DNA of 64,000 nt from Lethocerus indicus (lineage: Eukaryota > Arthropoda > Insecta > Hemiptera > Belostomatidae): NCBI GenBank assembly GCA_019843655.1, contig JACDQD010000011.1:15480604-15544603 (forward strand). The letters run 5' to 3'. A program made the position numbers and the translations under genes. The notes below the pieces were generated by a model. That model worked only from the letters and a program-made list of their open reading frames with translations. It did not search any database and was not told the DNA's origin. Positions 35,501 to 47,250 of this stretch are shown here, one piece after another (position 1 is the first letter of the stretch; each line of letters begins with the position of its first letter).

Positions 35501-37348
35501 CCACCGAATCGCGTGTTCATCAACTTCCAGACTTTATCAGATCGAAATATTCAACCGTTAAGAACGTATTCGGGGCCCGTCCAACGCGTAATATATTGGG
35601 ACGGGTCCGGGAGAGGGGCGGGGCGGGGGACGAGAACGATGAAGAGGAGTTAGATCTCCAGTGAAACCTCCGCTGTATATCTTTTTCGAGGTCTCGCCCA
35701 AATAAGGCTCTCGACGTATAAGGGCTCCCACTCCGCCGGCCCGCTTCATTATTAACTTATTTTCTCCGACTCGCCCAGTCAGAATGCCTATAAAGTATAT
35801 CTGATATTCCCCGGTCCGTTGCCTTAGAAGGCGCTCTTCCTTCCCCCCGACTGGATTCAGGCGAAATATCGGAGATGAACGTACCGTTTGAATTGGCCGT
35901 TCGAAGTGATGTTCCGTTATCAGCTTCGGTCTTCCACTTATCGCGCCCGTTCGCAGCCATATTGTAGGGACTGAAAAACTTTGTAATGTACTCGTTGCAT
36001 AAAACTGCATCCTGTTTTGGTGTAATAAATTATTCCAATACTTTTCTTTTGAATCCGGATAAAATTGGTTGAATACGAATTCCTAAAAACATTCGAACGG
36101 GGATTTTTTTTAAACTTAAAATAAAATATTTTTTATTTCAAGTAAATTATTAATCTTTATTGTTTAAGCCAATATTCTATTGTATAACCAGAAGTATTTG
36201 TTTTCGATAAAATTAAATTACATCGGTATAAGGGAATATACGGGAGCGGGCCAGCCACTCGTATTCGTTACTGTCACCGTTGCAGACAATAACTGACATT
36301 AACGTCAGGAATACCATTACACGTCATATTAGGTTAATGGAAATGTAGCATTCGGCCCCAGGGGCCCGCGCCCGAGCTCCTGGATCGCCAAACGCGCGTA
36401 CACCTCGGACTATAATTAATGAACAACGAATTTCCGATATCTTTTCGGGAATGATGGGCGATCGAGAGCCTGGTGGATCGCGGGCGAATAGGCTGTAGTT
36501 CCGAAATTCCGTTCGATGAATCGAAAATTAAATCTGCGAAACAAGGAATTGATTCTAAAATTATAAACGTTTATTATCGCCTGGTGGTATCGAGAAAACT
36601 GCTATGTGTGCGTCAGTAACAGTGTAACAAGATATTTCATTGTAATGTCTTAAATTGATAACAAAGAGTGCGCCACCAATTGAATGTCGAGACCTTCCTG
36701 TTTGCCATTACAAGAGCCACCATCGTTGGTGAGGATTAATTCAACGGCCGGTTACAGCAATACAGATCGGTGTCCCCAGTACCATTGGTATTCATAGCGG
36801 CGGGCGGCCGCTTTGGTATTATTTAATTCGGGGCTCGGGGTCCGACTAGCAAATTGGCCGGCTTCGTCGTTAATGGGCCGGTTTACCGGCCGACAGATTT
36901 ATGCGGCGAAGATCGGTCAGCCGAAGAAATAAGAACAGGACCAAATATCCCACTCAAACCTCCGGCTAATCTTTCATGCGAAAGAAAATCGAAACATAAA
37001 CCATTCGAATATTGTTAGCTAATATATTTAACTTCGAGCCCTCCCCAGTCCATAAGTACTTCTAACTCCTCGTGGACAGTTATGCAGAACAGAGCGGTTT
37101 ATAACTTTTCCGATTGCCATTTAGGAAAAATTAAAAGAATTATTGCACAGAGAATAACCCACAATACTGGACCCGGTAATCCGGGTGTGAAAATACTGTA
37201 ATCTCTGTATTGTATTAGAAATAATAATCTCAATCTGTCACGCAGATAGACCACTGATAGAATCACAATCAATCTTTAGTTTTTTGCACAGGTTTAATCG
37301 TGGGCCTTGATCCTTAATTGTTTAAATATTTACCGCTCGACTGTACCC
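32581..37348. other. Noncoding stretch with GC islands
   Basis: GC islands at 32600-32830 (nine-G run at 32686-32694), 33090-33430 and 35560-35960 contain overlapping open frames on both strands (up to 150 codons). None has an acceptor and donor pair or a recognisable product. The plus-strand frame 33100-33492 (130 codons, TTG start) is the most protein-like of them. 34080-35280 and 36010-36240 are AT-rich and empty. Possible minus-strand AATAAA words occur near 36570 and 36127, downstream of the terminal exon candidate. Confidence 0.45.
36876..36891. repeat. GGCCGGT inverted repeat
   Basis: GGCCGGT (36876-36882) and ACCGGCC (36885-36891) are perfect reverse complements around two T. It lies in a GC-rich, CpG-rich island. 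Confidence 0.8.
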
Positions 37349-37458
37349 TCACAATTGGTGCTGAGAATTAACAGAATACTGATTGTACATAATACCGGAC
37401 ATTGCACTGTTAGCTGGTTGGTTCACATCGAACGGGGTCCGAAGTTTCATCGACTCAC
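37349..37458 (-). CDS. Candidate terminal coding exon, minus strand, family unknown
   Basis: The acceptor is the best in the window: on the minus strand a T-rich tract with a consensus CTAAT branch sequence leads to CAATTCTGTTTTGCAG, ending at 37459. The exon completes a split codon with GT, then codes 35 residues and a TGA at 37349-37351. The product starts ESMKLRTPFDVNQPANS and ends MYNQYSVNSQHQL. It is polar and Asn/Gln/Ser-rich, like the C-terminal tail of a membrane protein or transcription factor. Codon choice looks natural. No upstream exon is certain; a short segment at 38316-38367 has matching phase. The protein is not recognised. Confidence 0.35.
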
Positions 37459-38315
37459 CTGCAAAACAGAATTGAATAACATTAGCCAGGGAAAATAAAA
37501 TGTCGAAGTCGGAATAATTATTGAACAATTCACTAATAGGCATCATTTCAAGATCCCTGGTTAGTGTAACGTCTAGGAGAATGCAATATTTCCCATATTT
37601 ATTTTTTAATTAATAAAAAGTAAGAAAATACTACGCACATTCAACAGAATTTTTAATACGAATTTTACCTAATTATAAAGACTCATAATTATTGACCATA
37701 ATTACTATTATAATTTTGTGATGTAATGAACGTTAGAATATTTCTCTTAATAGTATATATTAAGGGTACCTTAATAATACCTCTCGGATGGTCTATCAGG
37801 GCTACAAGTATGGCAGTTTACATTTGTATAGAGTAGCTATACGAGCTGATATATTGCAGACAGAATGCTAAAGAAAAGGTGAAACCTTTCTTGGAAATCC
37901 CCTAGGCTATATTTTGAAGTAAAATTGGGGCAAACTAATCCGCAGCATCGCGAAAGGCTTAACAAGAATAATGAAGAGGAATTATTAGAATCCGAGCGGT
38001 AGTAGGAGGCCAAGGTGAATTCAGCCGCGGAGCTCTCCACCGTCCTGAATATAAAATTTGATCACGAATGCAAACCAGACTATTCTTGGCGCAGACCGGG
38101 GGCGGAGTCTGTCCTGAGTGGCCGCCGCCGCCTCCAAATGATGTCCCTGTTTTAGCATAATCCGTGGCATAGCCAGGCGGATTGTCGTGATCCAATGTAA
38201 ACTACATTTCGTGAGAGAGAGCCCTCTCCAATTGCAAAGCCCCTCCTCCTCCTCCTCCCCCCACCAACGTTGGAGTCCGAGGCTCAGCACAAACGCTCCC
38301 AGACAACGGGTGCAC
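37459..38315. other. Possible intron or intergenic DNA
   Basis: If the 38316-38367 segment is real this is an intron of 857 bases. The part 37960-38290 is GC-rich and open in several frames on both strands, with a Gly/Pro-rich minus-strand frame containing PPGYATDYAKTGTSF, but no donor site bounds it. 37460-37850 is AT-rich and empty. Confidence 0.3.
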
Positions 38316-38367
38316 CTGTACGGATTTGAATATGAAATTTTCCAGTTTCGTGAAGCTTCTGTGGCGA
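38316..38367 (-). CDS. Very tentative 52-base internal exon, minus strand
   Basis: A CTAAC branch-like word and TTGTGCAG acceptor precede 52 open bases ending in CAG|GTGCAC. The product would be SPQKLHETGKFHIQIRT plus one base, a phase that joins in frame to the terminal exon at 37458. The acceptor has little pyrimidine tract and the donor is non-consensus after GTG, so this is weak. Confidence 0.1.
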
Positions 38368-39980
38368 CTGCACAATTTTCGTTAGCGACACCTTTCCTCG
38401 TTTCCCAGCAAAGCGCGACAGTACCTCCGCGATGTCTGCTGACGGTGGTGGAAACCGTTCAGAGGGAAAACCTCAGTTCATTTGTCCTGTCGGGGGGAAA
38501 AATACGCTCCTGCGAATTATCTCAGAGCTGTAAAGTTTTGCCGTACGAGAGTCTCGCCATCGTCCACAGCGTTCTGAACTTTCTTTCGTTTTCATCGCAG
38601 AGCTGGCATTCGTGATCACATTCTTCCTCTTCCGCGCAAGCGCACTTCGAGGATGAGCATTGAGCGATCCGTACACCGCTTTACCAGGAACACACGCTCA
38701 TACTCGGCTGTAATAACGTTAACTCTGGCCAAGAATTTGTCGAGTTTCTCTAAGGCTCTCGTCTTCTTTAAGTACCTCACTGCAGTAATAATAGCACTGG
38801 CAAAACCGGTCTAGGATAGGACCGAATAATCGAGTAGAGATCGCCGCAGTGCCTATATTACAGTAATAAAAAATCCATGAAAAACATTTTGTAAGCCATA
38901 TCTTCCCTAGTCATAATTAGGCGTCCCTGTATTCACACTGTGTCAATACTAAAGGGCATAAAAATACCATTCCTCGTTGTTGTCGGCGCATGCCGGTTGG
39001 TATTTAAATGTCACTAATGGAATCTCTACAATTAAAATCGAGCTCATTTTTTTTTTATTTTTGAGCCGAACGGAAAATCGCACATACTGGAATAAAGGTA
39101 TAAAGTCTCGGAAGTACCAAACAAGCTCTGAATTCATTTCTCGTTTTCCAGTGTCCAGGAGCTTCCATTGTATCATTGCAGTGTACTCAAGTAGTATAGC
39201 GTCATACCGAGTGTATAATAATTCCTCCTTTCATTTATTTGATTTTTAATTCCTTCTCGCTATTACACACACTCGCCTTTATATATAAACTACATATTTT
39301 AACCTGGAGTCAAAATTGAAGGAAAGTGAATTAAATAAATAAGGACCAATCCAAAATGAATAAACCTTACGGACATTTATAAAATGGAGTATTAACGTTG
39401 TCAGATAACAGATTAAGGAGAGTGGCGTAGGGATGATAGCTGGGCACCAGGTTTGTTGGAGCGTATAGCTTAAACTCCCCCCTCCACCCCCGGTTTTATC
39501 CTGGCCAAACTCCAATATTAACCGTATCCCTCGGGACACTATTAAAATAAAATTTCTTTTTCGTCTCCCGTTTAGTCTGGACACCGCTTAATCTCTCGTG
39601 TACCGCCGTGTCGTGGAGATATTTTGTAGCGGTGCGACACAAAATCGCCAGATAACCAGCTAACGACTCGATATGATCTCAACGAGAGGGCTCAGGGTCA
39701 TATTAGTGCACGCATGAAAACACTTTTGAGATATAGTACGAAATCGAAATAGTGAAAAATTTACGCGCTTATAAAATGTAAGGTCGGATATCGTGCGATC
39801 GCGGGACTGAATTCTGGGAAGAATAAGCGTGTCCGACCTCTTCACGATCTCGCTATTGTTTTTACGGCATTTATAGCCGTTCGGGGACGGACAGTTCCCG
39901 CGGCGTTCCCGGACGAGATTTTTCCGGGCAGTATGCCGATATTATAAGAGCGGATTTTCTAATTTGCCACGAATCCTCAC
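38368..39980. other. Noncoding or unresolved stretch
   Basis: Around 38470-38680 all minus-strand frames are unusually open. One, without a start codon, gives a Cys- and Glu-rich stretch (AEEEECDHECQLCDE) ending in a stop. The plus strand here instead shows a pyrimidine tract and TCGCAG, an acceptor-like site at about 38600, followed by 73 open codons. Both cannot be right, and neither is called. 38900-39980 is AT-rich with no gene. Confidence 0.35.
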
Positions 39981-40077
39981 CGATTGGTCGTGATTCGCCG
40001 GGCCATCACGCCCGGACCATTAGCCGGCATGCGGAGACGTTTCATTCTGTCTCGGTTTTGTAATTTCCAGCTGGGAA
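39981..40077 (-). CDS. Tentative 97-base internal exon, minus strand
   Basis: A good donor (TCG|GTGAGG, exon end at 39981) and a weak acceptor (CGAGGGCAG) bound 97 bases with one fully open frame, including an in-frame ATG (MKRLRMPANGPGVMARRITT). The product is basic and not recognised. The acceptor lacks a pyrimidine tract. Placement on the same strand as the terminal exon candidate at 37.4 kb would suit one gene, but the phases have not been linked. Confidence 0.12.
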
Positions 40078-41030
40078 CTGCCCTCGTTGAAGTCAGTTCA
40101 TCTTTCGCCTTTCATAAATGCAGTAAACTTTCAAGGAATACAATATAATCTAATAATAGGAATATCCATCAGAAAATCTGGAACTGATTGATATATTAGA
40201 ACTCACTGCAGAAGCCCTGTGACTATTTCATTTCATTTAAATTTATAAATTATAAATTAATCAGTTTACTTGTCCAAGCTCAGAATAAAATGTTTTAGTT
40301 TTGTATTCGATTTTTGAATGCTCCAAAGATTTGAGAATAATTTGCTATGAAATTCAAAAATCTAGGGAAAAATATAAGTAGATCCCCAAATAAAAATAGT
40401 AAATTTCATATTAATATTTGAATGTACTTACAAACAATTCATTCAGAAAAAGTGGTCTAATTTAAATCCGTATTGTCTGGAACAGTGGATCGGCTTTCAT
40501 GACTGTAAATGTAATATTACTGGTGTTTTTACGACTTAAGCGCAATAATGATATGTTATGTGAAGCCCCATCACTTATAGTGGACAAACTGTAACCAGCT
40601 CAGTGCGGCGATGTCACGCGACTGGTTGGACGTGAAAACATCTCACTGTTAAAATCGTTCCTTAAATTCGAATTCCCGATATAGTCCGTTTAAATTTTTT
40701 TTTTTAATTTTGTTTGTGTGCACCGATCCGCCCAATATTAGTGGGCCAGGTTGAATTTATTATATTCATAAAGGGGTAAACCTATAGAACAGATAGGGTG
40801 GGTTCCCTTTGAACTGTCCGCTCTCGAACAAATGGAGAACCGAGAGGAGATCCCAACATCGGAATCCGTGAGGAATGCCGGCTGTCCGGGTATTGTAAAC
40901 TAGATTCAAAAAACCTCGGATTTCTATTCCCGCATACCGCCCAGTCTCGTGGTATGGACACAAAGAACGCCCTGTTTCGGACCTGTCCGATTCTGGTTTT
41001 CGAACAACGCTCCTAGACCACAACGGCATA

Positions 41031-41046
41031 TCTCTCTCTCTCTCTC
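41031..41046. repeat. (TC)8 microsatellite
   Basis: Eight uninterrupted TC units, read directly. Confidence 0.95.
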
Positions 41047-41550
41047 GAGTCACCTAATTATCTGGAACTTCAATACCGGTTCCTCCTGTCGTCGTTTTGT
41101 AACATTGTAAGGGCAGGTCTTTTGTTTTATTGCATACAAAATAATTGAGACTTGTCAGCATCGTTTAACGTAACTAAGATCCAAGGAATCAATATTAAGA
41201 GAAAACCAAACCGTTTCAGTTAAAAAAAAACCTTAGAATATTAATTATGATTAATATCTTAGCCCTACAGTATAACAATTTTCTCGTACTGGGAGAATAA
41301 ATCTTAAGGTGAGTTTAAACAAGAATGTCGAAGCTCATTAAACCCTAAAAAGAATGTAAGGCGTTTACCCACAACAATAAGAATGTACTAAACCTTATAC
41401 CAGTTATAATATTAAAATAGTAAATAAATTAGATGAAAATGTTTTTTGCGGTTGTCCTGAAGGTGCAAAGCGGAATTTAAATTTTTCGTTTATATTTCCG
41501 GGGAGACATTATATTTTGCTGATAATATTTAATCAAAAATTAATTTTCAA

Positions 41551-41598
41551 GACGATATCGCATATCGTCGCAATATCATAATATTGAACACGATATTG
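41551..41598. promoter_or_regulatory. CGATAT motif cluster with internal palindrome
   Basis: GACGATAT (41551-41558) and ATATCGTC (41562-41569) form a perfect 8-bp inverted repeat around CGC, followed by CAATATC and CGATATTG (41591-41598). Clustered CGATA-type words resemble BEAF-32/DREF-type boundary and promoter motifs known from flies. The function here is inferred. Confidence 0.3.
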
Positions 41599-44331
41599 AT
41601 GTTATATATTCGGACCACTGCATATTTCCGGTTGTATAAAATGATAACGCGTAATCTCTACATTGTGAAAGACAAATCTGAAAGCTTGTTAAACAATAGT
41701 CACACCGAGTAATTGCAAGTAATAATAAAGTGGCGGTGAAAACGCGCGGAATCACAATCTTGGCAACTCGAACATGAGATAGATAGAGTGGCGTGCCGAT
41801 AATTCGCACTTTCCTAGAAGCTTTTCGAGGCCGTTCTCACCGAACTAGACACTTTCGCATGCTCCACATTGCGGAATGAACAGCCGACTCTAATCAGGGC
41901 GATGTTTTTCTGTTTTTTGTTTTTGTTGAGGAATCGCGTTATCTTGGATGAGAGGCGCAAGAAACAAACGCGGGATTGTTTCATCCCGATTGTATCATTG
42001 TCGGCTTTTCTCTTAAGTTCTCAAATGCCGGAAGACCGATAACTGGAAATTCTTTTCTCGACAGTACTTGTAACACTAAATCTAATCATGAGACCGTATT
42101 GATAACATTGATATGATGACGGTTATTCGCTACATTAATTTTAAATATAGAAATGATGATAGTGTTTGTGTTATTGAAATATTACCTCACAATAAGAACA
42201 TTCCATTGACGATTTCGATATCAGGCTCAGGTAATCATCGATGAATCGGTCTTAAAGTTTAGTTTTCTGTTACCCGATTATTGAAAGAATAATTCTTGCG
42301 CTGTTAGGAACATAAGGCGTTAACGATTTTACGAAATATTATAGATTGCAAATGATAGAATTGTGTAGGAGTTAGACGGTTTAGATGACCCCCAAACAAC
42401 TCAGCGGTTTTAAAATACATTTATAAACTAATAATTCTGTCGTAAGCAATAGTTGTGATCTGATAGTGATGAGCCTCAGTAGCAATTTGTCGTTTTGTTT
42501 CCGCACATTCTGTTGTTGTTAATAACAATCAAATTACATATTAATTCGGATCGTAACGTCAATAATAATTCGAATTAACACTGCAAGTTAGTTGGCGGGA
42601 TCGTGGTCCAATATGTATATATTACATGTATAAGGCAATGTAATTAATGGCATGAGTGCCTTAGGTAATTCATATACTCAACGTCTAAACTTATAATTCA
42701 CTATTTGCTGTCTCCGATTTCACTTTATTGGAATGCGTTACGCTCGAGAGTTTATAGCATGGTTTATGCGAGGGTTCCGTTACATAAACTTGACCTTGCC
42801 CATTCACAATGTTGGGATTGCGAGATAAAGACAGGGTGGATTTATTTTCTCTTAAAGAAATTAACGCCCGTATCCTCCTCTTTATTTTAGCGGCGCGAGT
42901 TCAATTAATAAATTAAGCCCGGTAAATAGACGCCCCGCGCATCTTATTCTGACCCTATTTCTTTTTCCCACCGGCGGTGCAACCTCTCATGTTAATTAAA
43001 ACCACTGTTCTCGGCGAAAGGGCCGTTACCCTTCAGAACTTAGAAACCTAGAATTGATTAAAGTTGCATCTAACATGACCTTTTCAAGAGCAATTTCTAG
43101 ACAAGGCCAGCAATATGCTGAATACGGAGGCAGGAATGTTTCAATATATTTAAATGGTGAAAGGAAATCACCTTGCCGGCTGTGATACGATTCTTGGCCA
43201 GTATCCGAGTTTGCGCTCTTATGAATTATATGAAGTGAATTCGACAGATTTTACGAGATGCCGTAAACAGTGTTTCAATAAGGACGCAGAAATTCGTGAA
43301 ATATAGACGAATATTTATATCCTACAAGATATACTTAATATTGAACGTTTCATCTACACCTATAGCGTTGTTGTTTGTCGCCCGTATTATTTTTTTGTTC
43401 TTTAATGGGGCCAAAATTTAAGAAAGGAGGTGTTGTAAATGGGCGTTGGGGCGGTGCTAAAACAGTCTTCGCAACGGCCAATTAACCTCGGGGCGGGCCG
43501 ATATTTCAGCGGAGATTCGCGCACGCCTCCGAGAAGCCGCCTCTTCTTTTATTTGCCTCCCGTTCCCTACTTAAAGTCCTTTTTTCTCAAACAACGGCAT
43601 CCGTGTGTGCTTAGGATACGGCCTTTCTGTTTTTCGTTTTTCATTGCCGGGTCGATCGAGTGAGTCCGACTTTACGCATGAGTAAAACTGTAAAACTTTC
43701 ATTCAAGCTTTGGGCGCCTGCAGCGGTCGGAGCGAGGTGAAATAAGTCGACTTGTTTCAATATATATCGAATTTAGAATAGTTCGGTCAACTTCTATTTA
43801 TAGTTAACTAGATTAATGTTTTGCTAATGCAATTCATGAAGGGGTAATGCAACTAAGTATTTAGAGAAGTACGAGCGAAATATTTTTCCCAGTTTGAGAG
43901 ATTTCCTCACTTCTTAACGCATTGTTTGGTCAATGAAAGGCTACTGAAGATAATGAGAAGCAATAATTTAATAACGTTTCATAATGATTGGAATGTTGGC
44001 AGCTTATTGAATTTTTATAATTGGGGACAAAATTCGCATTCAGTTAGTAGAACAGAATCGGCTGCGAAAATAAAGTGAAGTAAAATACTTCCCGGCTTAG
44101 GATAATTGAGAGGTTACGCTATTTAATTTAGATTTAAAGAGAGAGAGAGTGTAAGTTATGAGCTTTAGAGCGGAATGCATTTGGGGAAAGGGAGAGCTGT
44201 TATAATATATTAGGAGGCTAAACTGAATTTATGAAAGCGGCTGGGGCTAGGCCTTGAGCCAGGTCCAATTCCAATTTCCGAGGTGGTGATTCAAGGGTCT
44301 CCCCCCCCCCCTTCAACCTGCAATTCCCAAC

Positions 44332-44838
44332 GTGTACTGCTTGTCCCCCCCAGAAACCACCCCTATGACCCCCAACACCGCTAATGGCCCGACCGAACCC
44401 TTAACCGAACTCCCTGAAAAGGGGGACCAATTGAAATTACGCCCGGCCTTGCCAATTGCTGATGGTTGGACGGGGGGGGGGTGCAAAACGCCCCCCAAAT
44501 ATGTGACAGACTTTCCACTGCGTGTTGTTCATCCGTCCCTTTGGAAATTGCTTCTTGGCACAGGTCCTCGCCCATTAACGGAATACCGGGAAGAGTTAAC
44601 GGAGAGGAAACGCGCTTTAAATTCAACGAAGGACAAAGATATACTTACCCAATTGTGGCACCTTCCGAGCCGACGCCTTATTTTTCATCAGGTGGATTTT
44701 ATTACACACTTGTCGACAATTTCTTTGCCGGAAACTGGAAACAAACTTAACATCATCGCACGTGCGACGATAGCAGATTTCGAAGAAAAAATCGTACCGA
44801 ACTGGCAAAAGGCTAATGGGAATCCACCACTGCTGTAG
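44332..44838 (+). CDS. Unassigned 168-codon open frame in a GC island
   Basis: The frame opens at GTG (first ATG at codon 12) and runs to TAG at 44836-44838. It is Pro/Thr-rich at first (TPNTANGPTEPLTELPEKGD) and more mixed later. Two other frames in the same island are also open for 80-94 codons, and a ten-G run (44472-44481) lies inside it. The simplest reading is low stop density in a GC island. An exon is possible, but no splice site, domain or family is recognised. Confidence 0.15.
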   Translation: MYCLSPPETTPMTPNTANGPTEPLTELPEKGDQLKLRPALPIADGWTGGGCKTPPKYVTDFPLRVVHPSLWKLLLGTGPRPLTEYREELTERKRALNSTKDKDILTQLWHLPSRRLIFHQVDFITHLSTISLPETGNKLNIIARATIADFEEKIVPNWQKANGNPPLL

Positions 44839-45591
44839 GGGACGAAACGCGTCCTCTCCTATGTCGGAGATAAAACAGTTTATAATTACCGGGCGATTCG
44901 TCCGGGGGCGTCATTACGCCGGCCGGGTGACCCCATCTTTTGTATTAAGTCATCAATTTCAAATTAGGGAGCCCCCCCCGAGTCTCTGTTTAGCCGTATG
45001 ACACATTAGCCGCGCTACAGCGGATGGACCTCCGCTCTCGGTCATTAACTCCCAACTTGGGGGTAGAGACAGTCGACTTTATACGCTGAATTCCAGTCCG
45101 GAAGCGAAACGTGTAATGTGGGCTAGAAAATTTAAATTGATTCTGTGGAGAACTAGCGACCGATATATTACATATAATCGTAATGTAATTCCGTACCAGA
45201 TTTATATAAATATGTATAATATCTCTCAACTTTTCATTACAAGACAACTGCCTTGAATTGCGAGCGTTAAAATTGCTCTTGTTCTACATACTGTTTAATG
45301 CGTGTATACAACCAGCGAACTGAATCAGGTATACAGCCGATAACAAATTTATGGGAAATAAAAACAGCGTTGGCTTTATTACGGTTCGAGCGATAAAAGG
45401 AGACGTGAACGCCTCCTGATGAAATATGTGTGGCCTCCCGAGTTGTAAACGAACGGTTAACTTTTAAGGTTTTCTTGTCAGAAGTGCCACCGTCCTGGGT
45501 TCCCCTCTTACCTCAGGTTCTCAGGCCCGGCTACATGTTAAACGTTAAACAGTACTTTTTCTTTTTACAGTAACAAAGATTTACCGCAATA

Positions 45592-45608
45592 TTCTTCGAT
45601 TCGAAGAA
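45592..45608. repeat. TTCTTCGA palindrome
   Basis: TTCTTCGA (45592-45599) and TCGAAGAA (45601-45608) are perfect reverse complements around one T. The TTC/GAA pattern loosely resembles heat-shock elements but lacks the strict 5-bp phasing. Confidence 0.8.
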
Positions 45609-45948
45609 ATATTTTTTAATTACGCGTTTCGAAATATCGTTCGTCTATATTAATTCGGCTTCGTCCGGATTTTCAACACCGATTAAATCGGTCCACGGAC
45701 CTTGAAAGGTCAAACTCGTTTCGCGCGCTCCTTTTTCGAATCCGGCCAACAAAAAGTGGCCAGAAATGTAGAAAATTCCGGGAGCCCCAACAGGAATCTT
45801 TAAAGTCGCTCTGAGTGCGGTTCTGCGGGGATAATTTGAAAGGGTTATAGCCGCAGTCTCTGTCTTATAAATAAAGCTGCGAGGTGACTAAACTAAACAC
45901 AGTGCGAGCTACAACAGAGGGGGTGTAAACCTGTATAAATTAAATTGT

Positions 45949-45982
45949 GATTTAAATAATAAGATAGATTTAAATAATAAGA
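45949..45982. repeat. Two tandem copies of a 16-base AT-rich word
   Basis: GATTTAAATAATAAGA occurs at 45949-45964 and again at 45967-45982, an 18-base repeat unit in two copies. Confidence 0.95.
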
Positions 45983-46017
45983 AATATAAGTATCCAGACA
46001 GATATTTAGTTATCCCC

Positions 46018-46203
46018 ATGGGGTTTCCATTGCACCTCCTTCGACTTCTTCTGGCCCTCCATTTCCCACCCATTATCCGGTCCCATTTCTTTTCTTCTAC
46101 GCTTCAATCTACATCGGTCACGCGTAAATTAAAAAGAAAGAGAAAGCGGAAAATAGAAAAAATATACGGGGCAGAAGAAAAGGAGTGGGGAGGAAATGTT
46201 TAA
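46018..46203 (+). CDS. Small ATG frame with hydrophobic start and basic middle
   Basis: A 61-codon frame from a true ATG begins with a hydrophobic, signal-like stretch (MGFPLHLLRLLLALHF), then a Ser/Thr part and a strongly basic run (RKLKRKRKRKIEK). The pyrimidine-then-purine structure of the DNA would create just this pattern by itself. The start context is poor (C at -3). It is probably not a gene, but it is a true ATG frame. Confidence 0.08.
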   Translation: MGFPLHLLRLLLALHFPPIIRSHFFSSTLQSTSVTRKLKRKRKRKIEKIYGAEEKEWGGNV

Positions 46204-47250
46204 ACGACAGGGGCAGTCGGCGCCCACGTCCCGCCCGTTCTATCGCGGCCCATTGTTGGGGGGCCTCCCTTTATTTGCCGGGCCCCGCGAGATGGGCGAA
46301 ATAAAAAAAAAAGAAGGTAAACTAAAAACTCGACATTAATGAGAGGTGCTTTCGCACGGCGGAGAAATTTCGATAGAGCGGTCAACTCTTCAGTAAGCCG
46401 ATGGAAAGCTATCCCGTGGAGGAATGAAGTGAAAAGCTTGGGAAAAACTTGCCGAAGTGAAAATGAAGCGTAACAACGGCATAAAATTAGAGTGTCAGTC
46501 AAAAATAAATACGTGTTTAGTTACCTTGTCTCACATTGCTGTACATATTTCATATATATGTTTTGATCGAATGAATACATCAGGAACAGACAAACGAAAG
46601 CCATAAAATCATTAGTGATGTGTGATTTCCGGATGAATTGTTTATGTTCATTGTGCCTACAGTTTGTACAGTGGATAGTAATTTGTTGATCAACTTTGAA
46701 CAGAAGCTGAGTTTTAATTGGGATAATTTATGACAGACGTTTCAGTTGTTGCTACAACAGATGCAGAATGGGCAACCTAAATACATACTAGAGATACTGC
46801 ATATCACGTACGCCCTCAGAAAACTACGACAATTGGCGAACAAATAGCCTATTTGACATCTTTTGATGACTAACAAAGACGGATATTTCTTAATTCTTCG
46901 GATAATCGTTTTTTAAAGTAGGATTAATTGGCTAATCCAGAACTGGGAGTTTAGAGTCGAGTGAAGAACACAGTGAGCCCACTGTGTCAAGTAATTGCAG
47001 TTCAAAAACACGCTCCTTCGTTTAAGCTTCACTTACGTAAATTAGACACGTTCTTATACTAACGACGTCTAGAACAGATGGTGCCGGTCAATTTTTACAC
47101 GCATGAAAACAAACACGTTGACAATAACTCTAAGCTAAGAGGGCCTAAACCAAATGTTAAGAAATCAACTGAACGGATCAAATGTTTTAGGCCGTTTGGC
47201 CATAAATAATTGCGGGTTTGACCCCTTCGCCTTAGAATTAACTTATTACG

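Larger units (their letters stand above)
40078..44331. other. Noncoding AT-rich stretch
   Basis: Long AT-rich DNA with few islands (40766-41053, 42890-43020, 43430-43720). It contains the TC repeat at 41031 and the CGATAT cluster at 41551. Open frames of 60-95 codons in this block are isolated and unrecognisable. An 11-C run at 44301-44311 marks the edge of the next island. Confidence 0.5.
44839..47250. other. Noncoding stretch with short repeats
   Basis: Mixed DNA. It holds a heat-shock-element-like palindrome (45592-45608), a 16-base tandem pair (45949-45982), and a pyrimidine tract facing a purine tract (46030-46200) that codes a small ATG frame listed separately. 46500-47240 is AT-rich and empty. 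Confidence 0.5.

Noticed and set aside
35558..36010. 150-codon minus-strand frame
   Set aside because: Overlapping frames on both strands are open in the same GC island and no splice site or recognisable content supports it.
37401..37425. miR-34 lookalike (12-base match to the middle of the mature sequence)
   Set aside because: The seed does not match, there is no pairing arm nearby, and the bases are explained better by the minus-strand exon candidate.
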